From the NCBI RefSeq assembly GCF_050268245.1, contig NZ_JBNNGK010000004.1, positions 124,001 through 188,000 of the forward strand: a stretch of 64,000 bases of DNA, given 5' to 3'. A program made the translations under genes and the position numbers. Positions within the stretch are counted from its first letter, which is position 1; the number at the start of each line of letters is the position of its first letter. Shown here piece after piece: positions 53,045 to 61,242 of the stretch. This DNA comes from JBNNGK01 sp050268245. GTDB taxonomy: Bacteria; Pseudomonadota; Gammaproteobacteria; Enterobacterales; Enterobacteriaceae. The notes beneath the pieces are model-generated. The model saw nothing but the letters and a program-made list of their open reading frames with translations, searched no databases and was not told the DNA's origin.

Positions 53045-53695
53045 ATGAAATCCGTGATGTCATTGGCTATATTTGACGAGAATAGCTATTTTGCCGAGGG
53101 GCTATTCTCTGCGTTAGCCGCCCATTTCGCTGCCCTTAACATTGAGACGCATCGCGTTGATCGGCAGCATGTGCATGAGGCTGATTTGATTTTTCACTAT
53201 TTCCCGTTCGGCAACCCGAGCTGTTTTTGTCACTATGCGTCGCTGGTCGGCGCGTCTAATCCGCTGTATTTTGCCCTGCGTCGCCCAGAGAATCGGCGTA
53301 AGCGGCGGTTTTCCCCTCACTGTTTGTCGGAATGCGGTGTGATTTACCATGATATGTCGCGGGCGGCGATAGTGCATAAGGTGACGGTGGCGCTGGGGCA
53401 ACGTCAGGCTCAACCGAACGATGTATATCATCGCGTTGACGACTGTAGCTGTTTGCAGCATTTACTCACGCAGCGTGAACAGGAAATCATGCTGTGTATG
53501 AAGCAGGAAATGCGGATTTCCGACATTGCCCGCAGCTTGGATATTAGCGTCAAGACTGCCAGTAATCACAAAATGAGCGTCATGCGCAAAATGGGATTTC
53601 AGCGTAATACCGAGCTGTACTGCTGGTTGAGGCAGGGGATCGTGGCGTTACAATCGCCTGTTTTACGGCAGAATCAACTTTCCCCACAACGTTAG
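53045..53695 (+). CDS. LuxR-type DNA-binding regulator at the end of the fimbrial operon
   Basis: 216 residues. The N-terminal ~130 residues resemble a degenerate receiver domain, with no clear phosphorylatable Asp. The C-terminal ~65 residues hold the LuxR helix-turn-helix (LTQREQEIMLCMKQEMRISDIARSLDISVKTASNHKMSVMRKMGF). Such proteins (FimW, MrkI and similar) control fimbriae in enterics. AAGGAGAGCGAGC precedes the ATG, 15 bp after the isomerase gene, so it is cotranscribed and may feed back on the operon. Confidence 0.85.
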   Translation: MKSVMSLAIFDENSYFAEGLFSALAAHFAALNIETHRVDRQHVHEADLIFHYFPFGNPSCFCHYASLVGASNPLYFALRRPENRRKRRFSPHCLSECGVIYHDMSRAAIVHKVTVALGQRQAQPNDVYHRVDDCSCLQHLLTQREQEIMLCMKQEMRISDIARSLDISVKTASNHKMSVMRKMGFQRNTELYCWLRQGIVALQSPVLRQNQLSPQR

Positions 53696-53735
53696 CGGCA
53701 TGGTCTATAGTTACCTTCATCATGGAGGAGGGGCT

Positions 53736-54359
53736 ATGCGCTTTATCGTCGTCAGACATGCAGAATCACAAGGAAATCGTGACGGGATCATTCAAGGACA
53801 GCTTGATAGCCCGCTGACGGTAGAAGGCCATCGGCAGTTGGCTGCGCTGATGGGGGTGTTGAAACATTGCCAGCTTTCACAGATTATCAGCTCCCCTTCT
53901 GGCCGTGCGATGACCACCGCACAGGCGCTGGCGGCCTACTGCCATTGCAATGTGAGCAGTGATGTACGCTTATATGAGCAGCATTTTGGTTGTTACCAAG
54001 GCCAGCCCTATCATCAGGCGTTGTCCCGCGATCCCGCAGGTTTCGCCCAGATTTTTTCCGGGGTACCGTCTGCCATTGCCCCGCAGGGGGAATCGGCCGT
54101 GCAGGTGGTGCAGCGTTTAATGTCATTTTTCGCCAGCTTTTCCCCCCATCACCGGGGTACGGTGGGCGTCGTCACCCACGGTTATGCGTTACAGGCGTTG
54201 ATTTGGCAGTTGCAAGGTGCCAATCTGCGCGAGGAAACCAGTAAATACAGTCACCTCAGTTGCAGCTATTCCATTGTGGACACCACGGCCAGTGGGCTGA
54301 CGTTACAGCATTGGGGCATTGCGACCCACTTGCTTGCGCTACGTCAAGCGCCGATCTGA
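53736..54359 (+). CDS. Histidine phosphatase (phosphoglycerate mutase-like) family protein
   Basis: 207 residues from the ATG preceded by GGAGGAGGGG. The RHG motif (VVRHAESQGN, with the phospho-accepting His8), LDSPLTVEGHRQLAAL, the ISSPSGRAMTTAQAL block and the second His in VVTHGYALQALIW are all present. Substrate unknown. The order of catalytic residues suits a cofactor-dependent small-molecule phosphatase (CobC/GpmB-like). Confidence 0.85.
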   Translation: MRFIVVRHAESQGNRDGIIQGQLDSPLTVEGHRQLAALMGVLKHCQLSQIISSPSGRAMTTAQALAAYCHCNVSSDVRLYEQHFGCYQGQPYHQALSRDPAGFAQIFSGVPSAIAPQGESAVQVVQRLMSFFASFSPHHRGTVGVVTHGYALQALIWQLQGANLREETSKYSHLSCSYSIVDTTASGLTLQHWGIATHLLALRQAPI

Positions 54360-54392
54360 ACGCCGCATTGTCCTGCCTAGTGTTAATTCCTG

Positions 54393-55142
54393 TTAGACGA
54401 AGCCAAACAGGCTGAAAGCGTCATCCTGCGGATGGTAATTCAATAGGTGGGAGGTTTCAGTCAATGACAGCCGTTTATAACGGTTGTTGGAGATGCCGTG
54501 AACCACTGCGTGATGTACGTCTTTGATACGAATGCAGCGATCGAGCAGATCGACGGCGTCGCGATGGCTGAGATAGGCGCTCATTTCACGGGCGCTGGGG
54601 TGGTGTTCGGTCGTCAGCGTGGTGAAGTTGGCGATACGCACCGACAGCGCGGAAAGCTTTTCCTGATGGGCAAAATAGGCGGCGATACCTTCCCCAAACG
54701 CTTTGCTCGCGCCGTATAAATTCTTTGGTCGTGGGGCATCGGCCGGGCGCACCTGATAATCCAACGGATAACCTTCTACCGCCTGTGCGCTGCTGGCGAA
54801 TACCACTCGCCGACACCCGGCGTCTTTTGCGGCGCGAAAGATATTAAAAGTACCGAGAATATTATTGTCTTTCAACGAGTCACAAAAATCCGCGTCAGGC
54901 GAGGGTTCGGCCGCCAGGTGCAGCACGGTATCGATGCCCGTACAGGCGTCACGGCAGGCGGGGAGATCGGTGATGTCAAAGGTGACGACTTGATCATCGG
55001 TAGCGATATCGGTCAACAGACGGTGGTCGCGATCCGCCAGCCGCAGCGCGTGGCGGCCCGCCATTGCCTGACGATAAACGCTCGCTACACGCCCCCCGGC
55101 ACCGGTGATCAGGATTCTTCCCATATCTGTACGCAATGTCAT
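54393..55142 (-). CDS. NAD(P)-dependent reductase, uronate dehydrogenase-like
   Basis: About 249 residues of the short-chain/extended SDR type. Three starts are in frame (55154, 55142, 55124); I chose 55142. Nucleotide-binding GAGGRVASVY, DITD after the second strand, HLAAEPSPDADF, VFASSAQAVEGYPLD and the catalytic YGASKAFGE with Tyr-x-x-x-Lys are visible. The pattern around LAAEPSP and the length suit bacterial uronate dehydrogenases. It stands alone, divergent from the PTS operon. Confidence 0.72.
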   Translation of the reverse strand: MTLRTDMGRILITGAGGRVASVYRQAMAGRHALRLADRDHRLLTDIATDDQVVTFDITDLPACRDACTGIDTVLHLAAEPSPDADFCDSLKDNNILGTFNIFRAAKDAGCRRVVFASSAQAVEGYPLDYQVRPADAPRPKNLYGASKAFGEGIAAYFAHQEKLSALSVRIANFTTLTTEHHPSAREMSAYLSHRDAVDLLDRCIRIKDVHHAVVHGISNNRYKRLSLTETSHLLNYHPQDDAFSLFGFV

Positions 55143-55740
55143 GACTCTTTTCATCCCTAAAGCAAATTACGCAGAGCCACAGTATTAATATGCTAAATAA
55201 TTCTTGTCCAGCCTAATATCAGTTTTTCTGATGATTTAGATCAATGAAAGGGTGCGCTTAGCCTTCCTGTTGGGCGTTGGAGAGTCACGCAATGAAAGCA
55301 ACGTAAATCGAGAGGGGAGGAAGCAGGTTGGCTTATTTAGACGACTGGAGAGGTTAAGGTAAATAACCTTATTGTGGGGGTTAAACAGCGTAATTCGTTA
55401 TTTTTGTCTTTATTTTACCGTTGTTGTTTTCCGCGTCGTCGGCCAAATCTACACACTGTTTCTTGTTGTTTATCGGCCAGTGTTTGGAAATACCTGCCAG
55501 AAAAGATACGCGTCATAATAAACACAAGCTGAATAATTCAATTAGTAAACCTTATGCGTCTATCGTATGTTTGGTGTTGCCTGGGCATCCGCTGATGCCC
55601 GGGTGTCGGCGGTGACGAAATCTACGATTGTTACCGGTTAGCCGCCGTTTTGCCTGCGCGATCACATTTCCGTACTTTGCCACGTTAAACGCTTGCCGCG
55701 GCAAAAAACACGGTGTTAACGTCATCACTCAGCCGCTTTA
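55143..55740. other. Intergenic region upstream of the PTS operon
   Basis: About 600 bp. It should hold the promoter of the reductase and that of the PTS operon. A hairpin GGGCATC/GATGCCC lies at 55586-55603. On the minus strand AAATGTGATC (55669-55660) is a good CRP half-site but the other half is poor, so CRP control, usual for this kind of operon, is possible but not shown. A 64-codon frame at 55421-55615 has no ribosome site and is not accepted. Confidence 0.4.
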
Positions 55741-55769
55741 GGGTTGTCACTGCTTCGGCAGGCAAAACC
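55741..55769 (+). promoter_or_regulatory. RAT: RNA antiterminator site for a BglG/LicT-type protein
   Basis: The 29-nt sequence, with core CACTGCTTCGGCAGGCAAAA, matches the ribonucleic antiterminator of bgl-type operons almost base for base (E. coli bgl differs mainly around TTACTGCATTCGCAGG). It overlaps the left arm of the terminator that follows, so binding of an antiterminator protein would block the terminator. Control by beta-glucoside-dependent antitermination is established for this element class. Confidence 0.85.
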
Positions 55770-55833
55770 TAAACCTCGTGCTTCTGTTGAACCCATGCTG
55801 GGCGCAGAAGGCACGGGGTTTAGGTTTTTTTTT
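55766..55833 (+). terminator. Conditional terminator in the leader of the beta-glucoside PTS operon
   Basis: AACCTAAACCTCGTGC (from 55766) pairs with GCACGGGGTTTAGGTT (55811-55826) over 16 bp with one G-U pair, with extra pairing of CTTCTG and CAGAAG inside. A run of nine T residues follows from 55825. It lies 77 bp before the first gene. Confidence 0.88.
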
Positions 55834-55909
55834 GCTCGGAACTTTACCGTCGCGTTTGGCCACTGCGTTGCTGGTGGTACCGTCGAATCAGGGAGTTAAG
55901 GATAATCAG

Positions 55910-57829
55910 ATGAAATATCAACAACTAGCCAGTGAAATTTTGGCCGGTGTCGGTGGCCGTGACAATGTGAACAGTCTGGAGCACTGTGCGACCCGATTAC
56001 GCTTTAAGTTGCGCGATCGCAGTAAAGCGGAGGCCGCGGTATTGAAGGGCAATCCCGGTGTGATCATGGTGGTTGAGAGCGGTGGTCAGTTTCAGGTGGT
56101 GGTGGGCAGCCATGTCGGCGAGGTGTATGCCGCAATCAATCAGGCGGCGGGGTGGCAGGATGGCGCGCCGGTGACCGATGACGGCAAGACCGACAATCTG
56201 TTCAGCCGCTTTATCGATGTGGTGTCGGGAATTTTTACTCCACTGCTGGGGGTGATGGCAGCGTCCGGCATTCTTAAGGGCTTCTTGGCGTTGGCGCTGG
56301 TGATGGATGGGTTATCGCAGGAGAGTGGCACCTATCGGCTGCTTTTTGCCGCCAGCGATGCGTTGTTCTATTTCTTCCCGATTATGTTGGGGTATACCGC
56401 GGGTAAGAAATTTGGCGGCAACCCCTTTATCACCATGACGATTGGCGGCGCGTTGACCCATCCGCTGATGATTGCCGCATTCGAGAGTAGCCAACAGCCC
56501 GGCGCGGCGACGGAATATTTCTTGGGTATCCCGGTCACGTTTATCAACTACAGCTCATCGGTTATCCCGATTATTTTTGCGGCTTGGGTGTCGTGCAAGT
56601 TGGAACCGTGGTTTAACCGCATGGTGTTCAGCTCGCTGCGTAATTTTACAACGCCAATGCTGTGTCTGGCGATCACCGTGCCACTGACGTTTTTGCTGAT
56701 CGGCCCGGCGTCCACTTGGCTCAGTCACCTTTTGGCTAACGGCTATCAGGCGGTTTATGCCATTAACCCAATGATTGCCGGCGCATTTATGGGCGCGCTG
56801 TGGCAGGTTTGCGTCATCTTTGGTCTGCATTGGGGGCTGGTACCGCTGATGATTAATAATCTCAGCGTGATGGGCCGCGATACCCTGCTACCGCTGTTGC
56901 TGCCGGCGGTAATGGGGCAAACCGGCGCTGCACTTGGCGTGATGTTGCGCACCCGCGATGTCAAACTGCGTGCTTTGGCGGGATCCGCGGTCAGCGCCGG
57001 TCTTTTCGGTGTGACCGAACCGGCGGTTTACGGTGTGACCTTGCCAAACAAACGGCCGTTTATTTTTGGCTGTATCGGCGGCGCAGTGGGGGGCGCGGTG
57101 GTGGGGTATTTCCACACGGCGACCTACTCCTTTGGGCTGGTCAGTCTCTTTACCTTCGCACAAATCATACCCGCAGGTGGCATCGATGCGACGGTATGGG
57201 GCGCGATTGTCGGCACGCTGCTGTCGTTCTTGATTGCCGCCATTGCCAGCTATTGCTTTGGCATGCCTGCGGAAACCGCAACCGCAACCGCAACCGCAAC
57301 CGCAACCGCAACCGCAACCGAAACTGAGCCGGACAACGCCACAGATCAACCGCCAGCCGCGGCGTTATTGAACCGCGCACAGCAGATCGCCAGCCCAATG
57401 GCCGGTGAGCGGGTGCCACTTGAACAGGTCAATGATGTGACCTTCGCCAGCGGTTTACTGGGCAAAGGGGTTGCGATTGTGCCGCAGAATGGGCGGGTGG
57501 TGGCCCCGGTCGATGGTTACGTGGCTTCGCTGTTTAGAACCAAACATGCGATAGGTATTGCGTCGGATGAGGGGGCTGAGGTGTTGATTCACATCGGTAT
57601 CGATACGGTCAAACTCGACGGCCAGTTCTTTACCACGCACGTCGATCAGAACGATCGGATCAAGCAGGGCGATCTGTTGATCGAGTTCGATCTGGCGGCG
57701 ATCCGCGCGGCCGGATATGACATCACCACGCCGATTATCATCAGCAATAGCGACGACTATGTTGATGTGTTGGTCAGTGATGCTACTGCGGTGCAGGAAC
57801 AGGCACCGTTACTGACTTTATTACGTTAA
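55910..57829 (+). CDS. bglF: Beta-glucoside PTS permease, EIIBCA (BglF family)
   Basis: 639 residues from the ATG giving MKYQQLASEILAGVGG; the frame upstream runs through the terminator and is not coding. Domains: EIIB (~1-85, active Cys26 in LEHCATRLRF), EIIC membrane domain (~100-455, with FGVTEPAVYGVTLP), then EIIA (~480-639, with active His in VLIHIGIDTVKL). It takes up and phosphorylates an aryl-beta-glucoside. A run of seven Thr-Ala pairs separates EIIC and EIIA. In BglF the protein also controls BglG. Confidence 0.9.
   Translation: MKYQQLASEILAGVGGRDNVNSLEHCATRLRFKLRDRSKAEAAVLKGNPGVIMVVESGGQFQVVVGSHVGEVYAAINQAAGWQDGAPVTDDGKTDNLFSRFIDVVSGIFTPLLGVMAASGILKGFLALALVMDGLSQESGTYRLLFAASDALFYFFPIMLGYTAGKKFGGNPFITMTIGGALTHPLMIAAFESSQQPGAATEYFLGIPVTFINYSSSVIPIIFAAWVSCKLEPWFNRMVFSSLRNFTTPMLCLAITVPLTFLLIGPASTWLSHLLANGYQAVYAINPMIAGAFMGALWQVCVIFGLHWGLVPLMINNLSVMGRDTLLPLLLPAVMGQTGAALGVMLRTRDVKLRALAGSAVSAGLFGVTEPAVYGVTLPNKRPFIFGCIGGAVGGAVVGYFHTATYSFGLVSLFTFAQIIPAGGIDATVWGAIVGTLLSFLIAAIASYCFGMPAETATATATATATATATETEPDNATDQPPAAALLNRAQQIASPMAGERVPLEQVNDVTFASGLLGKGVAIVPQNGRVVAPVDGYVASLFRTKHAIGIASDEGAEVLIHIGIDTVKLDGQFFTTHVDQNDRIKQGDLLIEFDLAAIRAAGYDITTPIIISNSDDYVDVLVSDATAVQEQAPLLTLLR
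57275..57320 (+). repeat. In-frame hexanucleotide repeat in the EIIC-EIIA linker
   Basis: Seven perfect tandem copies of ACCGCA (57275-57316) followed by ACCGAA, coding for Thr-Ala pairs. Being six bases long, changes in copy number would lengthen or shorten the linker without breaking the frame. Confidence 0.93.
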
Positions 57830-57841
57830 GAGGAGAATGCG

Positions 57842-59242
57842 ATGAGCAGTCAATTCCCTGAGCACTTTCTGTGGGGCGGGGCGGTAGCGGCCAATCAGGT
57901 AGAAGGCGCTTACCTGAGTGAAGGTAAAGGGCTTTCTACCTCCGATGTGCAACCGCAGGGCATTTTTGGCGCGTTGACCCCGCGTGAGGCGGGTGACAGC
58001 GGGATTAAAGATGTGGCGATCGATTTCTACCATCGTTACCCGGAAGACATCGCGCTGTTTGCGGAAATGGGCTTCAAATGCTTGCGCACATCGATCGCTT
58101 GGACGCGTATTTTCCCGCAGGGTGACGAGGAGACGCCGAATGAAGCGGGGTTGGCGTTTTACGATCGGCTATTTGATGAGATGGCCAAGTACGGTATTCA
58201 ACCGCTGATTACGTTATCGCATTACGAAATGCCGTATGCGCTGACGCAAAAATACGGCGGCTGGGGCAGCCGGCAGACCATTGCGTTTTTCGACCGCTAT
58301 GCGCGCACGGTGTTTGAGCGCTATAAACATAAAGTAAAACACTGGCTGACCTTTAACGAAATCAACATGTCATTGCATGCGCCCTTTACCGGTGTTGGTT
58401 TGCCGGAGAACAGCAGTAAAGGTGACATTTATCAGGCGATTCACCATCAACTGGTGGCCAGTGCGAATGCGGTTAAGGCCTGCCATGAGATTGTGCCCAA
58501 CGGTAAAATTGGCAATATGCTGCTCGGGGGAATGCTCTATCCGCTGAGCTGTCGGCCGGAAGACGTGCTGGAAACCCAGCGTCAAAACCGCGATTGGCTG
58601 TTCTTTGGCGATGTACAGGCGCGCGGTTATTACCCTGCCTATATGCAACGTTTTTTCCGTGAGAACGGTATTCAGCTGGAGGTGAGTGACGAAGATCGGT
58701 TGGCGTTGCGCGAAACCGTTGATTTCATCTCCTTTAGTTATTATATGAGCGGTTGTGTGACCACTGACGAGGCGCAGAACCACACGACGCGCGGCAATAT
58801 CCTGAATATGGTGCCGAATCCGCATTTGGTCAGTTCCGAATGGGGATGGCAAATTGATCCAATCGGGCTGCGTTACCTGCTCAATGTGCTGTACGACCGT
58901 TATCAAAAACCGCTGTTCATCGTTGAAAACGGGCTGGGGGCTAAAGATTCTATCGAAGCCGATGGCAGCATTAATGATGATTACCGTATTAATTATCTGA
59001 ATGACCATTTGGTGCAGGTGGCTGAAGCCATTGATGACGGCGTCGATGTCATGGGGTACACCAGTTGGGGGCCGATCGATTTAGTCAGCGCATCAAAAGC
59101 TGAAATGTCTAAACGCTACGGCTTTATTTACGTCGATCGCGATGATGCGGGCAATGGCAGTTTGGCGCGCCGACGTAAAAAAAGTTTTTACTGGTATCGC
59201 GATGTGATCCGCAGCAACGGGAAGAGCCTGAAGAAAGACTGA
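57842..59242 (+). CDS. bglA: 6-phospho-beta-glucosidase (GH1)
   Basis: 466 residues, cytoplasmic. GH1 signs: the N-terminal FPEHFLWGGAVAANQVEGAY, the acid/base motif TFNEIN (LTFNEINMSLH), and the nucleophile motif VENGLG (FIVENGLGAKD). It hydrolyses the phosphorylated glucosides delivered by the PTS protein. It starts 12 bp after the PTS gene with AAGAGGAG. It could be called ascB- or arbB-like as well; the symbol is by family. Confidence 0.9.
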   Translation: MSSQFPEHFLWGGAVAANQVEGAYLSEGKGLSTSDVQPQGIFGALTPREAGDSGIKDVAIDFYHRYPEDIALFAEMGFKCLRTSIAWTRIFPQGDEETPNEAGLAFYDRLFDEMAKYGIQPLITLSHYEMPYALTQKYGGWGSRQTIAFFDRYARTVFERYKHKVKHWLTFNEINMSLHAPFTGVGLPENSSKGDIYQAIHHQLVASANAVKACHEIVPNGKIGNMLLGGMLYPLSCRPEDVLETQRQNRDWLFFGDVQARGYYPAYMQRFFRENGIQLEVSDEDRLALRETVDFISFSYYMSGCVTTDEAQNHTTRGNILNMVPNPHLVSSEWGWQIDPIGLRYLLNVLYDRYQKPLFIVENGLGAKDSIEADGSINDDYRINYLNDHLVQVAEAIDDGVDVMGYTSWGPIDLVSASKAEMSKRYGFIYVDRDDAGNGSLARRRKKSFYWYRDVIRSNGKSLKKD

Positions 59243-59281
59243 GGGTGTGATGTATTGGCACTGTCACCCCCGCTTACGGCA

Positions 59282-59887
59282 TTAGCGCACCTGTGGCTCA
59301 CTGTCGCGATAACGCCGGTGCTGGTGTTCAAACCAGCTTGCGGGCACATTGTGCGGCGGCAAGCGCAGTGCCGCCAACCCGTGCTCGACGATGTGGTTTG
59401 CCTCGTGCCAGAGCGTGTTATCGCCTTCGGTGAGGACGTCGAGCAACCGTTGTTTTTCGACCAGATAGGTGCGCGCGAAGTGGCTGTCGTAGCTTAATAG
59501 CGAGCGGGTATTGTCGATCATATCCGCCAGTTTGATGGTTTTTGCCTGCGGTGAGGCGTTAGCGCTATGTTGACGATCGCGGTTTTTCCGCTCAAAACGG
59601 TTACCCTCACCCTTTTTGCTGACGTTAGTCAGCATCGCGACTAACTCTGCCACCGGGTGACCAAAATGACGTTCAATGTCGGTTAGCGTGGTTGGCGTGT
59701 CTTCCACCGTATCATGTAGCCAGGCAGCCGCCAGCATTGCTTCGGTGTGCGGGACACTGCGCACGATCTCCATGACCGCTTGCGGGTGGACGATATAAGG
59801 TGCGTGGGTGTATTTACGGCGCTGATCGATGGCCGCGTGCGCCTTGGTGGCGTAGCGACGTGCACGTTCTACCAGTATGGTCGTCAT
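59282..59887 (-). CDS. HD-domain hydrolase (RelA/SpoT hydrolase-like)
   Basis: 201 residues. An HD domain of the ppGpp-hydrolase type: IVHPQAVMEIVRSV with the first metal His, WLHDTVEDTPTT with the HD and ED pairs, and later KLADMIDNTRSL, which includes the final Asp. There is no synthetase or TGS domain. Small alarmone hydrolases of the MESH1 type look like this, but general phosphohydrolases do too. It is convergent with bglA. Confidence 0.8.
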   Translation of the reverse strand: MTTILVERARRYATKAHAAIDQRRKYTHAPYIVHPQAVMEIVRSVPHTEAMLAAAWLHDTVEDTPTTLTDIERHFGHPVAELVAMLTNVSKKGEGNRFERKNRDRQHSANASPQAKTIKLADMIDNTRSLLSYDSHFARTYLVEKQRLLDVLTEGDNTLWHEANHIVEHGLAALRLPPHNVPASWFEHQHRRYRDSEPQVR

Positions 59888-59982
59888 ATCCTTTTCTCCT
59901 TAAGGCACCTTCCTCTCTAAAAAATAGCACAGTGTTTAAAAACTAGCTTGCTATAACATCGTGCGCTATCTATATTGAGGTC

Positions 59983-60447
59983 ATGAAAAGTCAACAACCC
60001 ACTTCACTCAACGAAAAAAACAGGCTGCTGCTCGATCAGCAGATGTGTTTTGCTCTGTATTCAACCAATTTGGCGCTGCACAAGGTGTATCGCAAGTTGC
60101 TAAATCAGCTCGATCTGACCTATCCGCAATATTTGGTGATGCTGGTGCTGTGGGAAAGGGATGAAATCACGGTTTCGGCCATCGGCGAGCGTTTGTTTCT
60201 GGATTCTGCCACCCTGACGCCGCTGTTAAAGCGGATGGAAGCGTCCGGTTTGTTGCTGCGTTCCCGTGCCATCAATGATGAACGGCAGGTCATTGTTGCG
60301 TTGACCGATGCGGGCCGCCTTTTGCGCGATAAAGCGCAATCGGTGCCGGAAGCGGTGATGTGCGCGACGGAGTGCAGCCTGGACGAAGTGAAGAATATAA
60401 AGCAGCAACTCGAAAGCTTGCGTGACAGGTTGATCAAGCAGATTTGA
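59983..60447 (+). CDS. ohrR: OhrR, organic peroxide-sensing MarR-type repressor
   Basis: 154 residues. LDQQMCFALYSTNLALHK holds the peroxide-reactive Cys22. The winged helix (ITVSAIGERLFLDSATLTPLLKRMEASGLL) and the wing (RAINDERQVIVALTDAG) are typical of OhrR. It represses ohr, which follows on the same strand, until the cysteine is oxidised. Confidence 0.92.
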   Translation: MKSQQPTSLNEKNRLLLDQQMCFALYSTNLALHKVYRKLLNQLDLTYPQYLVMLVLWERDEITVSAIGERLFLDSATLTPLLKRMEASGLLLRSRAINDERQVIVALTDAGRLLRDKAQSVPEAVMCATECSLDEVKNIKQQLESLRDRLIKQI

Positions 60448-60509
60448 TGTTGCACGAGATGGCGAAGCGTCAATCCTCGACTACACTGAAAGTGACTAAT
60501 ATATAGTGT

Positions 60510-60522
60510 ACGATTTAATCGT
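60510..60522. promoter_or_regulatory. Probable OhrR operator upstream of ohr
   Basis: The perfect palindrome ACGATT-T-AATCGT lies in the promoter region between ohrR and ohr, in the AT-rich setting of known OhrR sites (dyads of the TACAATT-AATTGTA kind). It lies about 75 bp before the ohr start. No equally good dyad was found before ohrR. Confidence 0.6.
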
Positions 60523-60596
60523 GTTAAACTTAATGGCAGTGGCGAGGAAGCTCTTTTCACCGCCGTTGCTCTCCAACTCGACAGAAGGAAACAAGA

Positions 60597-61022
60597 ATGT
60601 CTATTGAGAAAGTAGTTTACCGTGCTCATGCAAAAGCGACCGGTGGCCGTGATGGCCGTGCGACCTCATCCGACGGCGTGTTGGACGTAAAACTCGGCGT
60701 ACCAAAAGAAATGGGTGGCGCAGGTGGTGAAGTGACTAACCCAGAACAGCTGTTTGCCGCGGGTTATTCCGCCTGCTTCCTGGGTGCGTTGAAGTTTGTC
60801 GCAGCGAAAGAGCACGTTAAGATCCCCGCGGAAGCCGCGATCGAAGGCACTGTCGGCATTGGTGAAATACCTAATGGGTTTGGCATTGAAGTGCAATTAG
60901 ACATCAGCCTGCCGGGTATTGAGCGCAGTGTGGCAGAGGATTTGGTCAAGAAAGCCCATGTAGTATGCCCTTATTCCAACGCCACCCGTGGCAATATTGA
61001 TGTCACGCTGAACGTGAAGTAA
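60597..61022 (+). CDS. ohr: Ohr, organic hydroperoxide resistance peroxidase
   Basis: 141 residues, OsmC/Ohr family. The peroxidatic Cys60 in GYSACFLGAL, the second Cys near residue 125 in HVVCPYSNATRGN, and the Arg of RDGRATSSDG are all present. GAAGGAAACAAG precedes the ATG. It reduces organic hydroperoxides with lipoylated proteins as donors. A terminator follows the gene. Confidence 0.94.
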   Translation: MSIEKVVYRAHAKATGGRDGRATSSDGVLDVKLGVPKEMGGAGGEVTNPEQLFAAGYSACFLGALKFVAAKEHVKIPAEAAIEGTVGIGEIPNGFGIEVQLDISLPGIERSVAEDLVKKAHVVCPYSNATRGNIDVTLNVK

Positions 61023-61042
61023 GCGACATATTCAACCGTAGC

Positions 61043-61063
61043 GGAGGGGAAACCCTCCTTTTT
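61043..61063 (+). terminator. Terminator after ohr
   Basis: GGAGGG (61043-61048) and CCCTCC (61053-61058) form a stem with a GAAA loop, followed by TTTTT. Confidence 0.88.
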
Positions 61064-61242
61064 CCTGCCTGAAAATTCTCCTGCCTAATGCACAAAAGCG
61101 GCAATAAATGCCTATTTTGTGATAATTTACTTGCTTCTTGAGCTAAAAATAGCGCTTATTGCCGCTCGGCTGAACCTGCCAACGTATTGAGTGTCTGACT
61201 GTTTCAGAACTGTTAAAAATCCCCCCGGAGCCACCGTTTTAG

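Noticed and set aside
55421..55615. 64-codon open frame upstream of the PTS operon
   Set aside because: It has no ribosome site or recognisable protein pattern and overlaps likely promoter sequence.
55778..55909. Upstream start for the PTS permease
   Set aside because: The extra codons lie in the leader terminator; the ATG at 55910 has a ribosome site and begins the EIIB domain.
57275..57320. CRISPR-like repeats
   Set aside because: The repeats are six bases long, have no spacers and code for a Thr-Ala linker.
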